A stretch of 64,000 bases of DNA from Spisula solida (lineage: Eukaryota > Mollusca > Bivalvia > Venerida > Mactridae), in contig OX365945.1 in assembly GCA_947247005.1 (NCBI GenBank), positions 40,974,551-41,038,550 on the forward strand, written 5' to 3'. Position numbers and translations under genes: made by a program. Every line of letters starts with the position of its first letter. The stretch's first letter is position 1. The notes below the pieces were generated by a model. That model did not search any database. It saw only the letters and a program-made list of their open reading frames with translations, and was not told the DNA's origin. Below are positions 34,896 to 47,400 of this stretch, one piece after another.

Positions 34896-35035
34896 AGTTT
34901 AGTTTTGATCTAGTTTAGGGTATGTTTGACCTTTTGAATTGTTTACATTTGCCAATGAATGTTGTTTCTATTCAAACAGCACAACAATTTATTCTACAAA
35001 TTAAATAATCTCAAATGTGGAAGACCATTACTCGT
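34896..35035 (+). repeat. Dispersed ~140-bp block shared with 45385-45520
   Basis: Shared words are GATCTAGTTTAGggtatg, TTGTTTACATTTGcc, ATGAATGTTGTTTCTATTCA and AAaTAATCTCAAATgTGGAA. Confidence 0.7.
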
Positions 35036-36145
35036 TACATGCACATAATTACCTGACATTAATTCACATTATCATTTCTTCTACTTTTTCTGTCAATTAC
35101 ATAAAACTTGCTGTGGGAAGGCTGGATTTCATTAAAAATGTATTTGTACTATTCTGTCACATTTTTGTAATTTTAAAACAAAGCATGTTTTGTATTGTAT
35201 AATTTAATTTATATTTACTCTTTATATTCATATCTGAAGTTGTTCCATACAAATTTGTTGAAAAGTTACACTTCAAAGTTCCATTATTTAACATGCATGT
35301 AATTATGATGAAATTCCTATTTTGTTTTAAACTATCACTTTTTATGACCTACTAATTACTATTGATTAATGAGGACAATTAATGTTGTTTTTCATACACA
35401 CACTTTATGAACAATTCTGGCAATGTATCTTGGTTGTATTAACCAGCTTACATGGTATTATGTTTGGACAAGGTAAACTGAGACATTTGTGTATTTATTG
35501 ACCTTACTTTTGTAATTATCTGTTTCCGAAAACTGTTGAGCTTTAGATAAATGAACATTTAATAACATGCTTATGTGATAAAGTCATTTATGTTCTAAAT
35601 GTAATTTATGTTCCCAATGTAGTACCAATAATTCACATATACTTATACAGATTGATGAATGTTATTTTAAAGTTGAGGTACATGTGTAAAATGTGAGCGT
35701 TTTATTACTTGAGTATGTTGTCTGATGTCATACATGTAGTAACCTGAATCTTGTATCACCAGCATAATACCATTCATACCAAATGCTATGTTGTGCTTTA
35801 ATGATTTATATACATGTTTGTAGGGAGTATAATACACTATACATGTACATATATGTTTGTATTTACATGGAACTCAAGCTGACTCTATTTAATGTTTATG
35901 TAAAGTTGTAACGTTTAACTACAGTGAAGCCTCAATAATGCAAGCATCACCTGGAATACTTGCACTCCTGATCAAGTTGGTGTTTATATGATAGATGCGA
36001 ACATATCAGCTCCATTTACGGTGACATAAATACACCTGTAGTCAGTATACAAGATGGGGAAGGTTACAGATAGGTTTTTCATGATGTGACAGTTTGTCTA
36101 CTAGCATGTTTAGTTTGCCATGTGTATTGCATTCCACAGGTTTGA
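35036..36145. other. No gene recognised
   Basis: AT-rich non-coding sequence. Confidence 0.5.
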
Positions 36146-36725
36146 AGCTCGCCTGTCAAAAAGTGACAGGGTAGCTTTTGTGATTACTCTCTGTCTGTTA
36201 CCCATCTACAATAGCTTGTGTAGTCACTTGAGGAAACAATTTTGACATAATCTTTATGAAACTTGGTCACAATGATCATCTCAACAAAATCTAGGTCAAG
36301 TTTGATATTGGGTCATCCAGGGTTAAAACTTAGGTCACAAGGTCAAATGATAGACAAACCTTGTGTTGTCACTAGAGGTCACAATGTTGGCCTTATCTTC
36401 ATGAAACTTGGTCCCAATGATCATCTGAACAAAATCTTTGTCAAGTTTGATATTGAGTCATCCAGAGTCAAAAACTAGGTCACTAGGTCTTTTTATGGAA
36501 AAACCTTGGGTAGACACTTGAGGTCACAATTTTGTCCTAATCTGTCAATATGGGTTATCTGTTGTAAATAACAAGGTAACTGGTTAAGACAATATGAAAA
36601 CCTTGTACATGCAAAAGAGGCTGCATTTACCTGATTCTTAGAAGTTGTAAATGATTCTTGGGTCACCATAGGGGCCTGCAACTGCTACGACAGGTGAGCA
36701 ACCTATGGCCCTTTGGGCCCTCTTG
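36146..36725 (+). mobile_element. Helentron-like family A, full-length-looking copy 2 (580 bp)
   Basis: The head is AGCTCGCCTGTC then a GTGACAGG-type stem. The internal part has AACTTGGTCACAATGATCAT and GGGTCATCCAGGGT words. The tail is CGACAGGTGAGCAACC, followed by the terminal stem-loop GGCCC-ttt-GGGCC and CTCTTG. The inverted GCTCxCCTGTC/GACAGGTGAGC pair plus a terminal hairpin is the HINE (Helentron-associated) layout. Confidence 0.78.
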
Positions 36726-38389
36726 TTTGTTAGATGTGGTTCACGTCCCTGTAATATTGTCAACTAATGATTAGAACAATGGAGTTGACAATTTTTTCGC
36801 TCTTTTTTCTTGAACTGCAAGGTGGCAGACTTCTGGAAAGTTGAAAAATCGAAAGGAGACTCGGTCCAACAAGCCTTTAAAATTTGCCGGTCTTATAAAC
36901 AAACTGTCAGACACCTTACAGGCAGTTTACCTACTTAACTTGCCATGGTTTGAAATGTCAGTCCATTATATACCACTAATAATATGAGTAATATAAATCA
37001 AATTGAAATCAGGTTTAAACTAACATCAATACTTTGTTTCCGTCAAGTACAAACGTTTTACGATCAGTTTCACGCTGAAATTATTTGTTTTGACGCCATG
37101 TTTGTTTTTCACTTCAATGAATTGTGTCACATGCGCATTGATTAGTTGAATTTTAATCACAAACCAATGAAAATGCATGTTACATATTAAATGTGTGTAG
37201 TAAACATATGGTAAGCATGTCAACACAAATTACAGGTTATGCTTGAGATGAGCGTCAGACAGTCGGGATAGAATTTTCCAACGATTGTGTCGGACCTCGT
37301 CTAAATTTGACGGTCAGGACCGTCAATTTTCCAGAAGTCTGAGGTAGTCTTATTATTGAAGGTTTAAAGTGAGATTATTCTGTACATTGTTGTGTTGTTT
37401 GATATTTATTGTACTTAGGACTGCGATCCTTGTATTGATTAGTATAGTATGATTGTATTGCACATTCAATATTTTCACATCCCTTCATGTTATGTGTGAA
37501 AGAATAATATGTTTGTATTGACCTTTACTGTACTGCTTCTTAACTATGCAGACTATTAACCTGTCAGTGATTTAGTGGTCCCAAACATAGGATTCTATTT
37601 CAGCAATATTAGATAATTGTACATAGTTGTATCAGTCAATAAAATAAAAATATCCAATAAACAATCTTCAGACAAATAATAAGACAGTGCCATCTCTACA
37701 CTTACATACTGTCTATTTATGCTTACAGGCTTTAAAAAGTATTGGTTTTAACCATTTAGCTTATTTTGTACCAGTGCAATGACGTTCCTGAGTAATAACA
37801 TTGTGAGTAAAGAACATCTTTTACTTGTTTTTACTATGCAAATTATCAGTAAAAACCACCTGGCCAAATCTCATTTTTCGCTCATGGAGCTTGTAAGGAT
37901 GTAAATATCCGAATTGTGTAAATGGCGCAGTGTACACCATACATTGATATGCCAAAAAAAACACAATTTCAGATTTCCAAATGCATTAGTTAGTAAGTCA
38001 TGTACACCCAAAACTGATGTGTCTAGATTTATACACACGTTTTATATCAGAAGAAGCAACCACGCAATTGTAGCACTTTTGACTTAATATCAATGTTCAA
38101 TCTACAACACTGAAGAATAGTAACCATAAGGTCTCGATTTACTTGAGATCTCAAAATGTTCAATATATGATTGTAAGCTGTGTGTTCATACATTGTCACA
38201 TATTTTATAGCTATCCATGAATTTTGTGCAAATAAATCAGAACAATATACTAAATGTTGGATTCTTGTTGTATGTATGAAGAGTATAAAGTTAGCTTGCT
38301 CATGAAACATTTTAGTGGAAATTCACATCCAACTGACAACTTGTTTCCATGAGGAGCTCAACTACATACTGTCTAGTGCTCTACCACAT
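36726..38389. other. No gene recognised
   Basis: Non-coding. A motif GACAATTTTTTCGCTC at 36788 and a partly inverted TGACGGTCAGGACCGTCAAT palindrome at about 37308-37328 are the only structured parts. Confidence 0.45.
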
Positions 38390-41300
38390 ATAAACATGAT
38401 CATTGGAACAATACGTCTATAAACATGATCATTGGAACAATACGTCTATAAACATGATCATTGGAACAATATGTCTATAAACATGATCATTGGAACAATA
38501 TGTCTATAAACATGATCATTGGAACAATATGTCTATAAACATGATGATTGGAACAATACGTCTATTAACATGATCATTGGAACAATATGTCTATAAACAT
38601 GATGATTGGAACAATACGTCTATAAACATGATTATTGGAACAATATGTCTATAAACATGATTATTGGAACAATATGTCTATAAACATGATCATTGGAACA
38701 ATATGTCTATAAACATTGTGCATTGGAACAATATGTCTATAAACATGATCATTGGAACAATATGTCTATAAACATGATGCATTGAAACAATATATCTATA
38801 AACATGGTGCAATAGAACAATTATGTCCAAAAACATGATCATTGGAACAATATGTCTATAAACATGATGCATTGGAATAATATGTCTATAAACATGGTGG
38901 ATTGGAACAATACGTCTATAAACATGATCATTGGAACAATATGTCTATAAACATGGTGCAATGGAACAATATGTCCAAAAACATGATCATTGGAACAATA
39001 CGTCTATAAACATGATCATTGGAATAATATGTCTATAAACATGGTGCTTTGAAACAATATGTCTATAAACATGATCATTGGAATAATATGTCTATAAAAA
39101 TGGTGCTTTGGAACAATATGTCTATAAACATGATCATTGGAACAATATGTCTATAAACATGGTGCAATAGAACAATTATGTCCAAAAAAATTATCATTGG
39201 AACAATACTTCTATAAACATGATGATTGGAACAATATGTCTATATACATGATCATTGGAACAATATGTCTATAAACATTATCATTAAGAACGATGATTGG
39301 AACAATATGTCTATAAACATGATCATTGGAACAATATGTCTATAAACATTACCATTGGAACAATATGTCTATAAACATGAGTATTGGAACAATATGTCTA
39401 TAAACATGATGCAATGGAACAATATGTCCAAAAACATGATCATTGGAACAATACGTCTATAAACATGATCATTGGAATAATACGTCTATAAACATGATCA
39501 TTGGAATAATATGTCTATAAACATGGTGCTTTGGAACAATATGTCTATAAACATGATCATTGGAACAATATGTCTATAAACATTACCATTGGAACAATAT
39601 GTCTATAAACATGAGTATTGGAACAATATGTCTATAAACATGATCATTGGAACAATATGTCTATAAACATGATCATTGGAACAATATGTCTATAAACATG
39701 ATCATTGGAATAATATGTCTATAAACATGGTGCTTTGAAACAATATGTCTATAAACATGATCATTGGAACAATATGTCTATAAACATGGTGCAATAGAAC
39801 AATTATGTCCAAAAACATGGTCATTGGAACAATACTTCTATAAACATGATGATTGGAACAATATGTCTATATACATGATCATTGGAACAATATGTCTATA
39901 AACATTATCATTAAGAACGATGATTGGAACAATATGTCTATAAATATGATGATTGGAACAATATGTCTATTAACATGATCATTGGAACAATATGTCTATA
40001 AACATGAGTATTGGAACAATATGTCTATAAACATGATCATTGGAACAATATGTCTATAAACATGAGTATTGGAACAATATGTCTATAAACATGATCATTG
40101 GAACAATATGTCTATAAACATGAGTATTGGAACAATATGTCTATAAACATGATCATTGGAACAATACGTCTATAAACATGATCATTGGAATAATATGTCT
40201 ATAAACATGGTGCTTTGAAACAATATGTCTATAAACATGATCATTGGAATAATATGTCTATAAAAATGGTGCTTTGGAACAATATGTCTATAAACATGAT
40301 CATTGGAACAATATGTCTATAAACATGGTGCAATAGAACAATTATGTCCAAAAAAATTATCATTGGAACAATACTTCTATAAACATGATGATTGGAACAA
40401 TATGTCTATATACATGATCATTGGAACAATATGTCTATAAACATGAGTATTGGAACAATATGTCTATAAACATGATCATTGGAACAATATGTCTATAAAC
40501 ATGATGATTGGAACAATATGTCTATATACATGATCATTGGAACAATATGTCTATAAACATTATCATTAAGAACGATGATTGGAACAATATGTCTATAAAC
40601 ATGATCATTGGAACAATATGTCTATAAACATTACCATTGGAACAATATGTCTATAAACATGAGTATTGGAACAATATGTCTATAAACATGATGCAATGGA
40701 ACAATATGTCCAAAAACATGATCATTGGAACAATACGTCTATAAACATGATCATTGGAATAATACGTCTATAAACATGATCATTGGAATAATATGTCTAT
40801 AAACATGGTGCTTTGGAACAATATGTCTATAAACATGATCATTGGAACAATATGTCTATAAACATTACCATTGGAACAATATGTCTATAAACATGAGTAT
40901 TGGAACAATATGTCTATAAACATGATCATTGGAACAATATGTCTATAAACATGATCATTGGAACAATATGTCTATAAACATGATCATTGGAATAATATGT
41001 CTATAAACATGGTGCTTTGAAACAATATGTCTATAAACATGATCATTGGAACAATATGTCTATAAACATGGTGCAATAGAACAATTATGTCCAAAAACAT
41101 GGTCATTGGAACAATACTTCTATAAACATGATGATTGGAACAATATGTCTATATACATGATCATTGGAACAATATGTCTATAAACATTATCATTAAGAAC
41201 GATGATTGGAACAATATGTCTATAAATATGATGATTGGAACAATATGTCTATTAACATGATCATTGGAACAATATGTCTATCAACATGAGTATTGGAACA

Positions 41301-43033
41301 ATATGTCTATAAACATGATCATTGGAACAATATGTCTATAAACATGAGTATTGGAACAATATGTCTATAAACATGATCATTGGAACAATATGTCTATAAA
41401 CATGAGTATTGGAACAATATGTCTATAAACATGATGATTGGAACAATACGTCTATAAACATGATTATTGGAACAATATGTCTATAAACATGATCATTGGA
41501 ACAATACGTCTATAAACATGATCATTGGAACAATATGTCTATAAACATGATCATTGGAATAATATGTCTATAAACATGATCATTGGAACTATACGTCTAT
41601 AAACATGATCATTGGAATAATATGTCTATAAACATGGTGTTTTGGAACAATATGTCCATAAACATGATCATTGGAACAATATGTCTATAAACATGATCAT
41701 TGGAACAATATGTCTATAAACATGATCATTGGAACAATATGTCTATAAACATGATCATTGGAACAATTATGTCCAAAAACATAATCATTGGAACAATACT
41801 TCTATAAACATGATCATTGGAACAATATGTCTATAAACATGACTATTGGAAATAAACATGATTATTGGAACAATATGTCTATAAACATGATCATTGGAAC
41901 AATATGTCTATAAACATGATTTTTGGAAATAAACATGATTATTGGAACAATATGTCTATAAACATGGTCATTGGAACAATATGTCTATAAACATGAGCAT
42001 TGGAACAATATGTCTATAAACATGATCATTGGAACAATATGTCTATAAACATGGTCATTGGAACAATATGTCTATAAACATGATGCATTGGAACAATATG
42101 TCTATAAACATGATCATTGGAACAATTATGTCCAAAAACATAATCATTGGAACAATACTTCTATAAACATGATAATTGGAACAATATGTCTATAAACATG
42201 ACTATTGGAAATAAACATGATTATTGGAACAATATGTCTATAAACATGATCATTGGAACAATATGTCTATAAACATTATCATTAAGAACGATGATTGGAA
42301 CAATATGTCTATAAACATGATTATTGGAAATAAACATGATTATTGGAACAATATGTCTATAAACATGGTCATTGGAACAATATGTCTATAAACATGATCA
42401 TTGGAACAATATATCTATAAACATGGTCATTGGAACAATATGTCTATAAACATGATGCATTGGAACAATACGTCTATAAACATGATTATTGGAACAATAT
42501 GTCTATAAACATGATCATTGGAACAATATGTCTATAAACATGATCATTGGAACAATATGTCTATAAACATGGTCATTGGAACAATATGTCTATAAACATG
42601 ATGCATTGGAACAATACGTCTATAAACATGATCATTGGAACAATATGTCTATAAACATGATCATTGGAATAATATGTCTATAAACATGATTATTGGAACA
42701 ATATGTCTATAAACATGATCATTGGAACAATATGTCCATAAACATGATCATTGGAACAATATGTCTATAAACATGATGCATTGGAACAATATGTCTATAA
42801 ACATTGTGCATTGGAACAATAAGTCTATAAACATGATCATTGGAATAATATGTCTATAAACATGATTATTGGAACAATATGTCTATAAACATGATGCATT
42901 GGAACAATATGTCTATAAACATGATGCATTGGAACAATATGTCTATAAACATGATTATTGGAAATAAACATGATTATTGGAACAATATGTCTATAAACAT
43001 GGTCATTGGAACAATACGTCTATAAACATGATC
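38390..43033. repeat. 4.6-kb satellite, ~29-bp unit, about 160 copies, with higher-order repeats
   Basis: The unit is built on ACATGATCATTGGAACAATA followed by tgtctataa. Variants replace gatcatt by gatgatt, gagtatt, gattatt, ggtcatt, ggtgcttt, ggtgcaat or gatgcatt. Rare markers (cattatcattaagaacgatg at about 39277, 39903, 40557, 41186 and 42270) show a near-identical ~1.28-kb duplication of 39.2-40.1 kb as 40.5-41.4 kb. TGATCA and CATGATCATT-type palindromic cores occur in most units. No meaningful open frame. Confidence 0.96.
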
Positions 43034-43520
43034 AAAACAAGTGAACGACTACTTTTTAGCTCCACTATTAAAAGAATAAGGGTAGCTATTGCAGTTATCT
43101 GTGTGTCGGCGTCAGCCTAGGTGTATTGCTTATGTCTTTATACAAGTTTTTTAACCTCATACATTTTCAAAGTCCATTGACATAATGATTGCTTTGATAC
43201 TTTGTATACTTGTTTACCATCAAGAACCCAATCCCTATCAAGCCTTGTATTAAAAGTATGCCCCCTTTTTCAACTTAGTGCATTTGTTAAAGTTTCAACC
43301 TCTAATAATGTCATAGTTCATTGACATATTGCTTTGATACTTTGCATACTTTACAGGGGTAGGTAACTCTTATCAGGGTATAGATAACAACAATTGAATA
43401 TAGTTCGATTTCGAGCATTGAGCCGTGACTGCACTTTAAAGGTTTCAACCATTAATAGATATAGGTTGGTATAGGTATGACCACTAAAACAAGTAATAAA
43501 ATTATGGCCAACCATTTCAT
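43034..43520. other. No gene recognised; dispersed-repeat-like sequence
   Basis: Begins with TTTTTAGCTCCACTATTAAA and a matching GGGTAGCT, which resembles a Helentron-like head. No matching tail was identified. Confidence 0.4.
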
Positions 43521-43523
43521 GTG

Positions 43524-43602
43524 TCGGAATGGTCGTGACGGTAAAGCGTTTGATACATTGAAAAATAACTTTTGTCAGACCAGGGCTAGTTCGAATCCCA
43601 CC
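43524..43602 (+). repeat. tRNA-like SINE head (plus strand)
   Basis: A-box-like TGGTCGTGACGGTAAAGCG and B-box GTTCGAATCCC in the right order and spacing, followed by a T8 run (Pol III terminator-like) at about 43611. No clean cloverleaf, so it is not a functional tRNA. Confidence 0.55.
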
Positions 43603-43927
43603 AAAATATTCTTTTTTTTCATTTTTTATTTTATATATTTGTTTTTATATTTTAAATGCACACTACACACACAATACTGGTACATGTATATGTGACAAAC
43701 CCATATTTGTTACATGTATATTGTAGATCGAACGTTATGTCGGACGACCAATCAACCGGTAATTTATAGGTGGTCAGTAAGCTCGAAATACACAATCGAT
43801 CTAAATAAGTGAAAATGAAAAATATATTTAATCGACACATTTTTATGGATAAATTAAAAAAGATTTAACTTATAATTTCTCAAAAATATCTTAAACAATG
43901 AATTTAAAAAAGTGAGCGAATTGAGGA

Positions 43928-44000
43928 TTCGAACCACCGAAGTTTAGGTTAGAAATTCTGAACGTTGCCGACAGCACTAAACTGTTATTCGATTTCAAAC
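43928..44000 (-). repeat. tRNA-like SINE head (minus strand), facing the previous one
   Basis: On the minus strand there is an A-box-like TAGTGCTGTCGGCAACG and a perfect B-box GGTTCGAATCC (about 43932-43942), then a T-run. It is inverted relative to 43524-43602, about 325 bp away. Confidence 0.55.
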
Positions 44001-44487
44001 AGATATCTGTAAGAAACATATCATTAAATAATGACCTCCGAACGTAATAAATCATAGTCTACACGACAAAATGGACTAGTCAGAAAGGTTCAAAATTGAA
44101 CTATAGTTCCTGCTCTTATCAAGCATTTTGTTCAAATTATCTGCCCTTTTCAACTATACAGAAGAGGGTAATGCTGCAGCTATGAAGCATTTTGTTTTGA
44201 ATATTCTAATGATTATACTATCTTAACATGGCACTGAGAATAGTTGTGCGGGATGTTTTTGGACATTATATATCCCAAACAATATACAATAGGATCATAC
44301 CGGCGAGTACTATAACGGTCCGGATATCGGCGTTTAGTAGTCGCTAACAATACGGACGGCTATGACGGGTTTTAAATAGTACCTGTGACCTTGACCTTCA
44401 CTCAAGGACTCAGCAGCCAGGAAATATTGAAGTGCAGGCAGTTTAACTTGGATTTAGCAAGCTGATTGACATAAAACAGACGTAAAC
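44001..44487. promoter_or_regulatory. Glycogen phosphorylase upstream region
   Basis: Sequence immediately 5' of the start codon at 44488. No clear TATA box or initiator could be assigned. The 5' UTR start is unknown and a further upstream non-coding exon is possible. Confidence 0.3.
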
Positions 44488-47400
44488 ATGTGTGCTATGC
44501 CTCAATCCGATATAGACAAACGGAAGCAGATTAGTATACGTGGAATTGCACCCGTAGAAAATGTCTCCAACATCAAGAAAACGTTCAATCGTCATCTGCA
44601 CTACACCCTTGTGAAGGATAGAAACGTAGCAACTCCCAGGGATTATTATTACGCCTTGGCACACACTGTCAGAGATCATCTTACTGGAAGATGGATCCGT
44701 ACTCAACAACATTACTACGAGAAAGACCCAAAGGTTAGTGTCAATCTATCATTAGTTTTTGTTAATTGGTTAATTGGCTTTTGATTGATCCAATTAGTTT
44801 CAGTAATTAAACTTGACCAGGTAATAAACAACTTTTAACAAGATTGTTTTATGACATGTCTAGGCCTAGCTACCGGTGCAATACAAATTTCTAGTCAAAC
44901 CAATGGATCCGGGACTTTAACGAAGTAGGCTACACTGTACACCGGAGAAACCATGTCCAGTGCCCCAGCTAGACGTTAATAGCAGGGCGCAACGCCCTGC
45001 TGCCCTTTTCCTGCGCCCTGCTGTGCCCTTTTGTCGTTAAATCCGCCCTGCCCTTTTAAAATTCTTATGTGTGTAAAAAACTGGGTCAATCGAGTAATAA
45101 ACAACGTGACAAGTTGTATATTAATCAGATACGTCAATCATCCATAAAACACTCTTAAATTGATAACATCGGAGGCGGGGCTTGTCATCTGCAACGGCTA
45201 TCAACCAATGAGATCGTGTCTCACGTTCACGCAAAATCAACGTGTGAATAGCTAATTGGCATTTATCCGAGTGAATTAGATCACAGATTGTCCGTGAATT
45301 TGACCCAGTCAAGTAAAAAACTTAGAGGGCACTTGTCAATTTCAACAGAAATGTTTAACATAAGTTACAGTAATGATGAAGTTTTATGACGACATTTGAC
45401 CTAGTTTAGCATATGTACGACCTTGTACATTGTTTACATTTGACTATGAATGTTGTTTCTGTTCAAATAGCACCACTATTCATTCCACGAATAAAATAGT
45501 CTCAAATATGGAAGACAAATGCCTCTTAGGTATTGGTACAGCACTGTATTAATAGTCCAGTCATTCTACAGTAAAAATAGGCTTAACCTCAAACAAATTG
45601 CAAAAGAAATTAATTTGACTGTTTTGGCATCAGAAAACATTGACAAATAACATATCAAAAGTCTAGAAAAATCTAAGATTGGGAAGTTGCCGAAAAATTA
45701 ACATATCTAAGGTCACTATTGGAAACACTAAAGCTGCTTTTATGACAGTGTTTATTTTCATTTCCATGTAACCAAAGTGCACTTATCCATAAAGTACATA
45801 ATAAAGTAATTGGAATATGAACAATAATATAAACAGATGAAAATAACGTGGCATGGATAACAAATCAAACCATTTTTGATTTAATATAGATGCTTATAAA
45901 ACCAGTACAAGTGGGTGGGGTAATGCTAATGGAGTGTGACAATCTCAGAAACAAGTTCCTGTGTAACCTCTAGATCAACAAGGTATACTGTCTACCGAAA
46001 TGAATTGTTATATGTGAAAGTTCTGCAAGCATAAATTGCAAAAATGATGGCGTTCTGTGAAATTCAAGATGGCGTCCAAGATGGCTGTCTTCAGTTAAAA
46101 TAAAAATAGATACATGAAAATAGCAGGTATATATGACACAATTCATTAAAATTAATGTCCTTAAATGATGTATGTGTATTAAAGAAACCACAAACGTCTG
46201 TTAAACCAATATTTTAGATACACTAATACTATTTATGTTTAAAATCTTCAAAAAGCATTGTCAGTCAATGTTATTTGCAGGTAAAACATACGTAAAATAG
46301 GTACAGAGGCAATTTCACCTTTCAAATCTCTTATGTCTTTGGTTATGATTTATAATGTTGATAAATACATATCTAAAATACACTTTTATGAATAAATGGT
46401 ACAATATGTTCAATAAAAAACACCACTTTAGTTGGAATACAGTGAATTAATTATACAGTCTGACATGTCATAAGTTGTTTTATTACCCCACCCACCAATT
46501 TCACACAATGAATGTGTAATCGAGTATTTGGGAAGTTTCACAAACTAACTTTGTCGTGCATAATGTTTATTAAATCATAAAGTAATTGGTACACATACAA
46601 AATTTGTCATTTTTATGCTGGAGATATTTCCGAGAAATCCAAGATGGCGTTCAATATGGACGTCGTGGTATAGGAATTAATTTGGCTATATAGATGATAC
46701 AGGTATATTACTTCCAACTTTGTATCCTAAATTAGTATCGGTTCTTGACAACCCGGCGTGTTCTATCAAATATTTCTGTGAATCACTGGTTGTAAATACT
46801 AGTATCTCTACTTGATTATCCTTGGATACAGTGCGACTTGAAACTACTTTATATGTATGTATGAATCCGAGATCAAACTAGAAAGTCAATACCATGTCGT
46901 GTATTATGTCCACCAATATTGCTAAGTGTGTGACTGTGTGGTGTTGTAAGAATGAACTGACAGGAACTGTTGGAATACATGTTCCATGAGATAAAGCAAC
47001 ACATACATCACACATCTGTATTTCAGAGAGTATATGACCAAACAATTTAAAATAACTCAAACCACATATATAGACTAACGTGTTCGAAGAAATTTTGAGA
47101 CAAAGGTTGATACAGTTGTACACTAAATCAAACTGTAATTAAAGGTACACCGATCGTCCTATAGAACATTTCTTTATCTGGCATAAATCTCCTGCTTTTC
47201 AACACTACCGGATTCTGTGTATTGTCAAATTGTTGAAAAACATTTTTCTACGTGTGTAATTATGTTAAGAACAATCAGCAACATTTTATAATTTAAAATG
47301 CACGTTAAGGATCTTGCCGAGTCGGCCAAGACTTATGGGTGCTTTTCCAGATCAGAAGATCATGTTGGACTGGTGATAAATAGCTACCATAGCAAGTGAA

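Noticed and set aside
38390..43033. CRISPR-like array (29-bp repeats)
   Set aside because: There are no unique spacers: units are directly adjacent and the genome is eukaryotic. It is a satellite.
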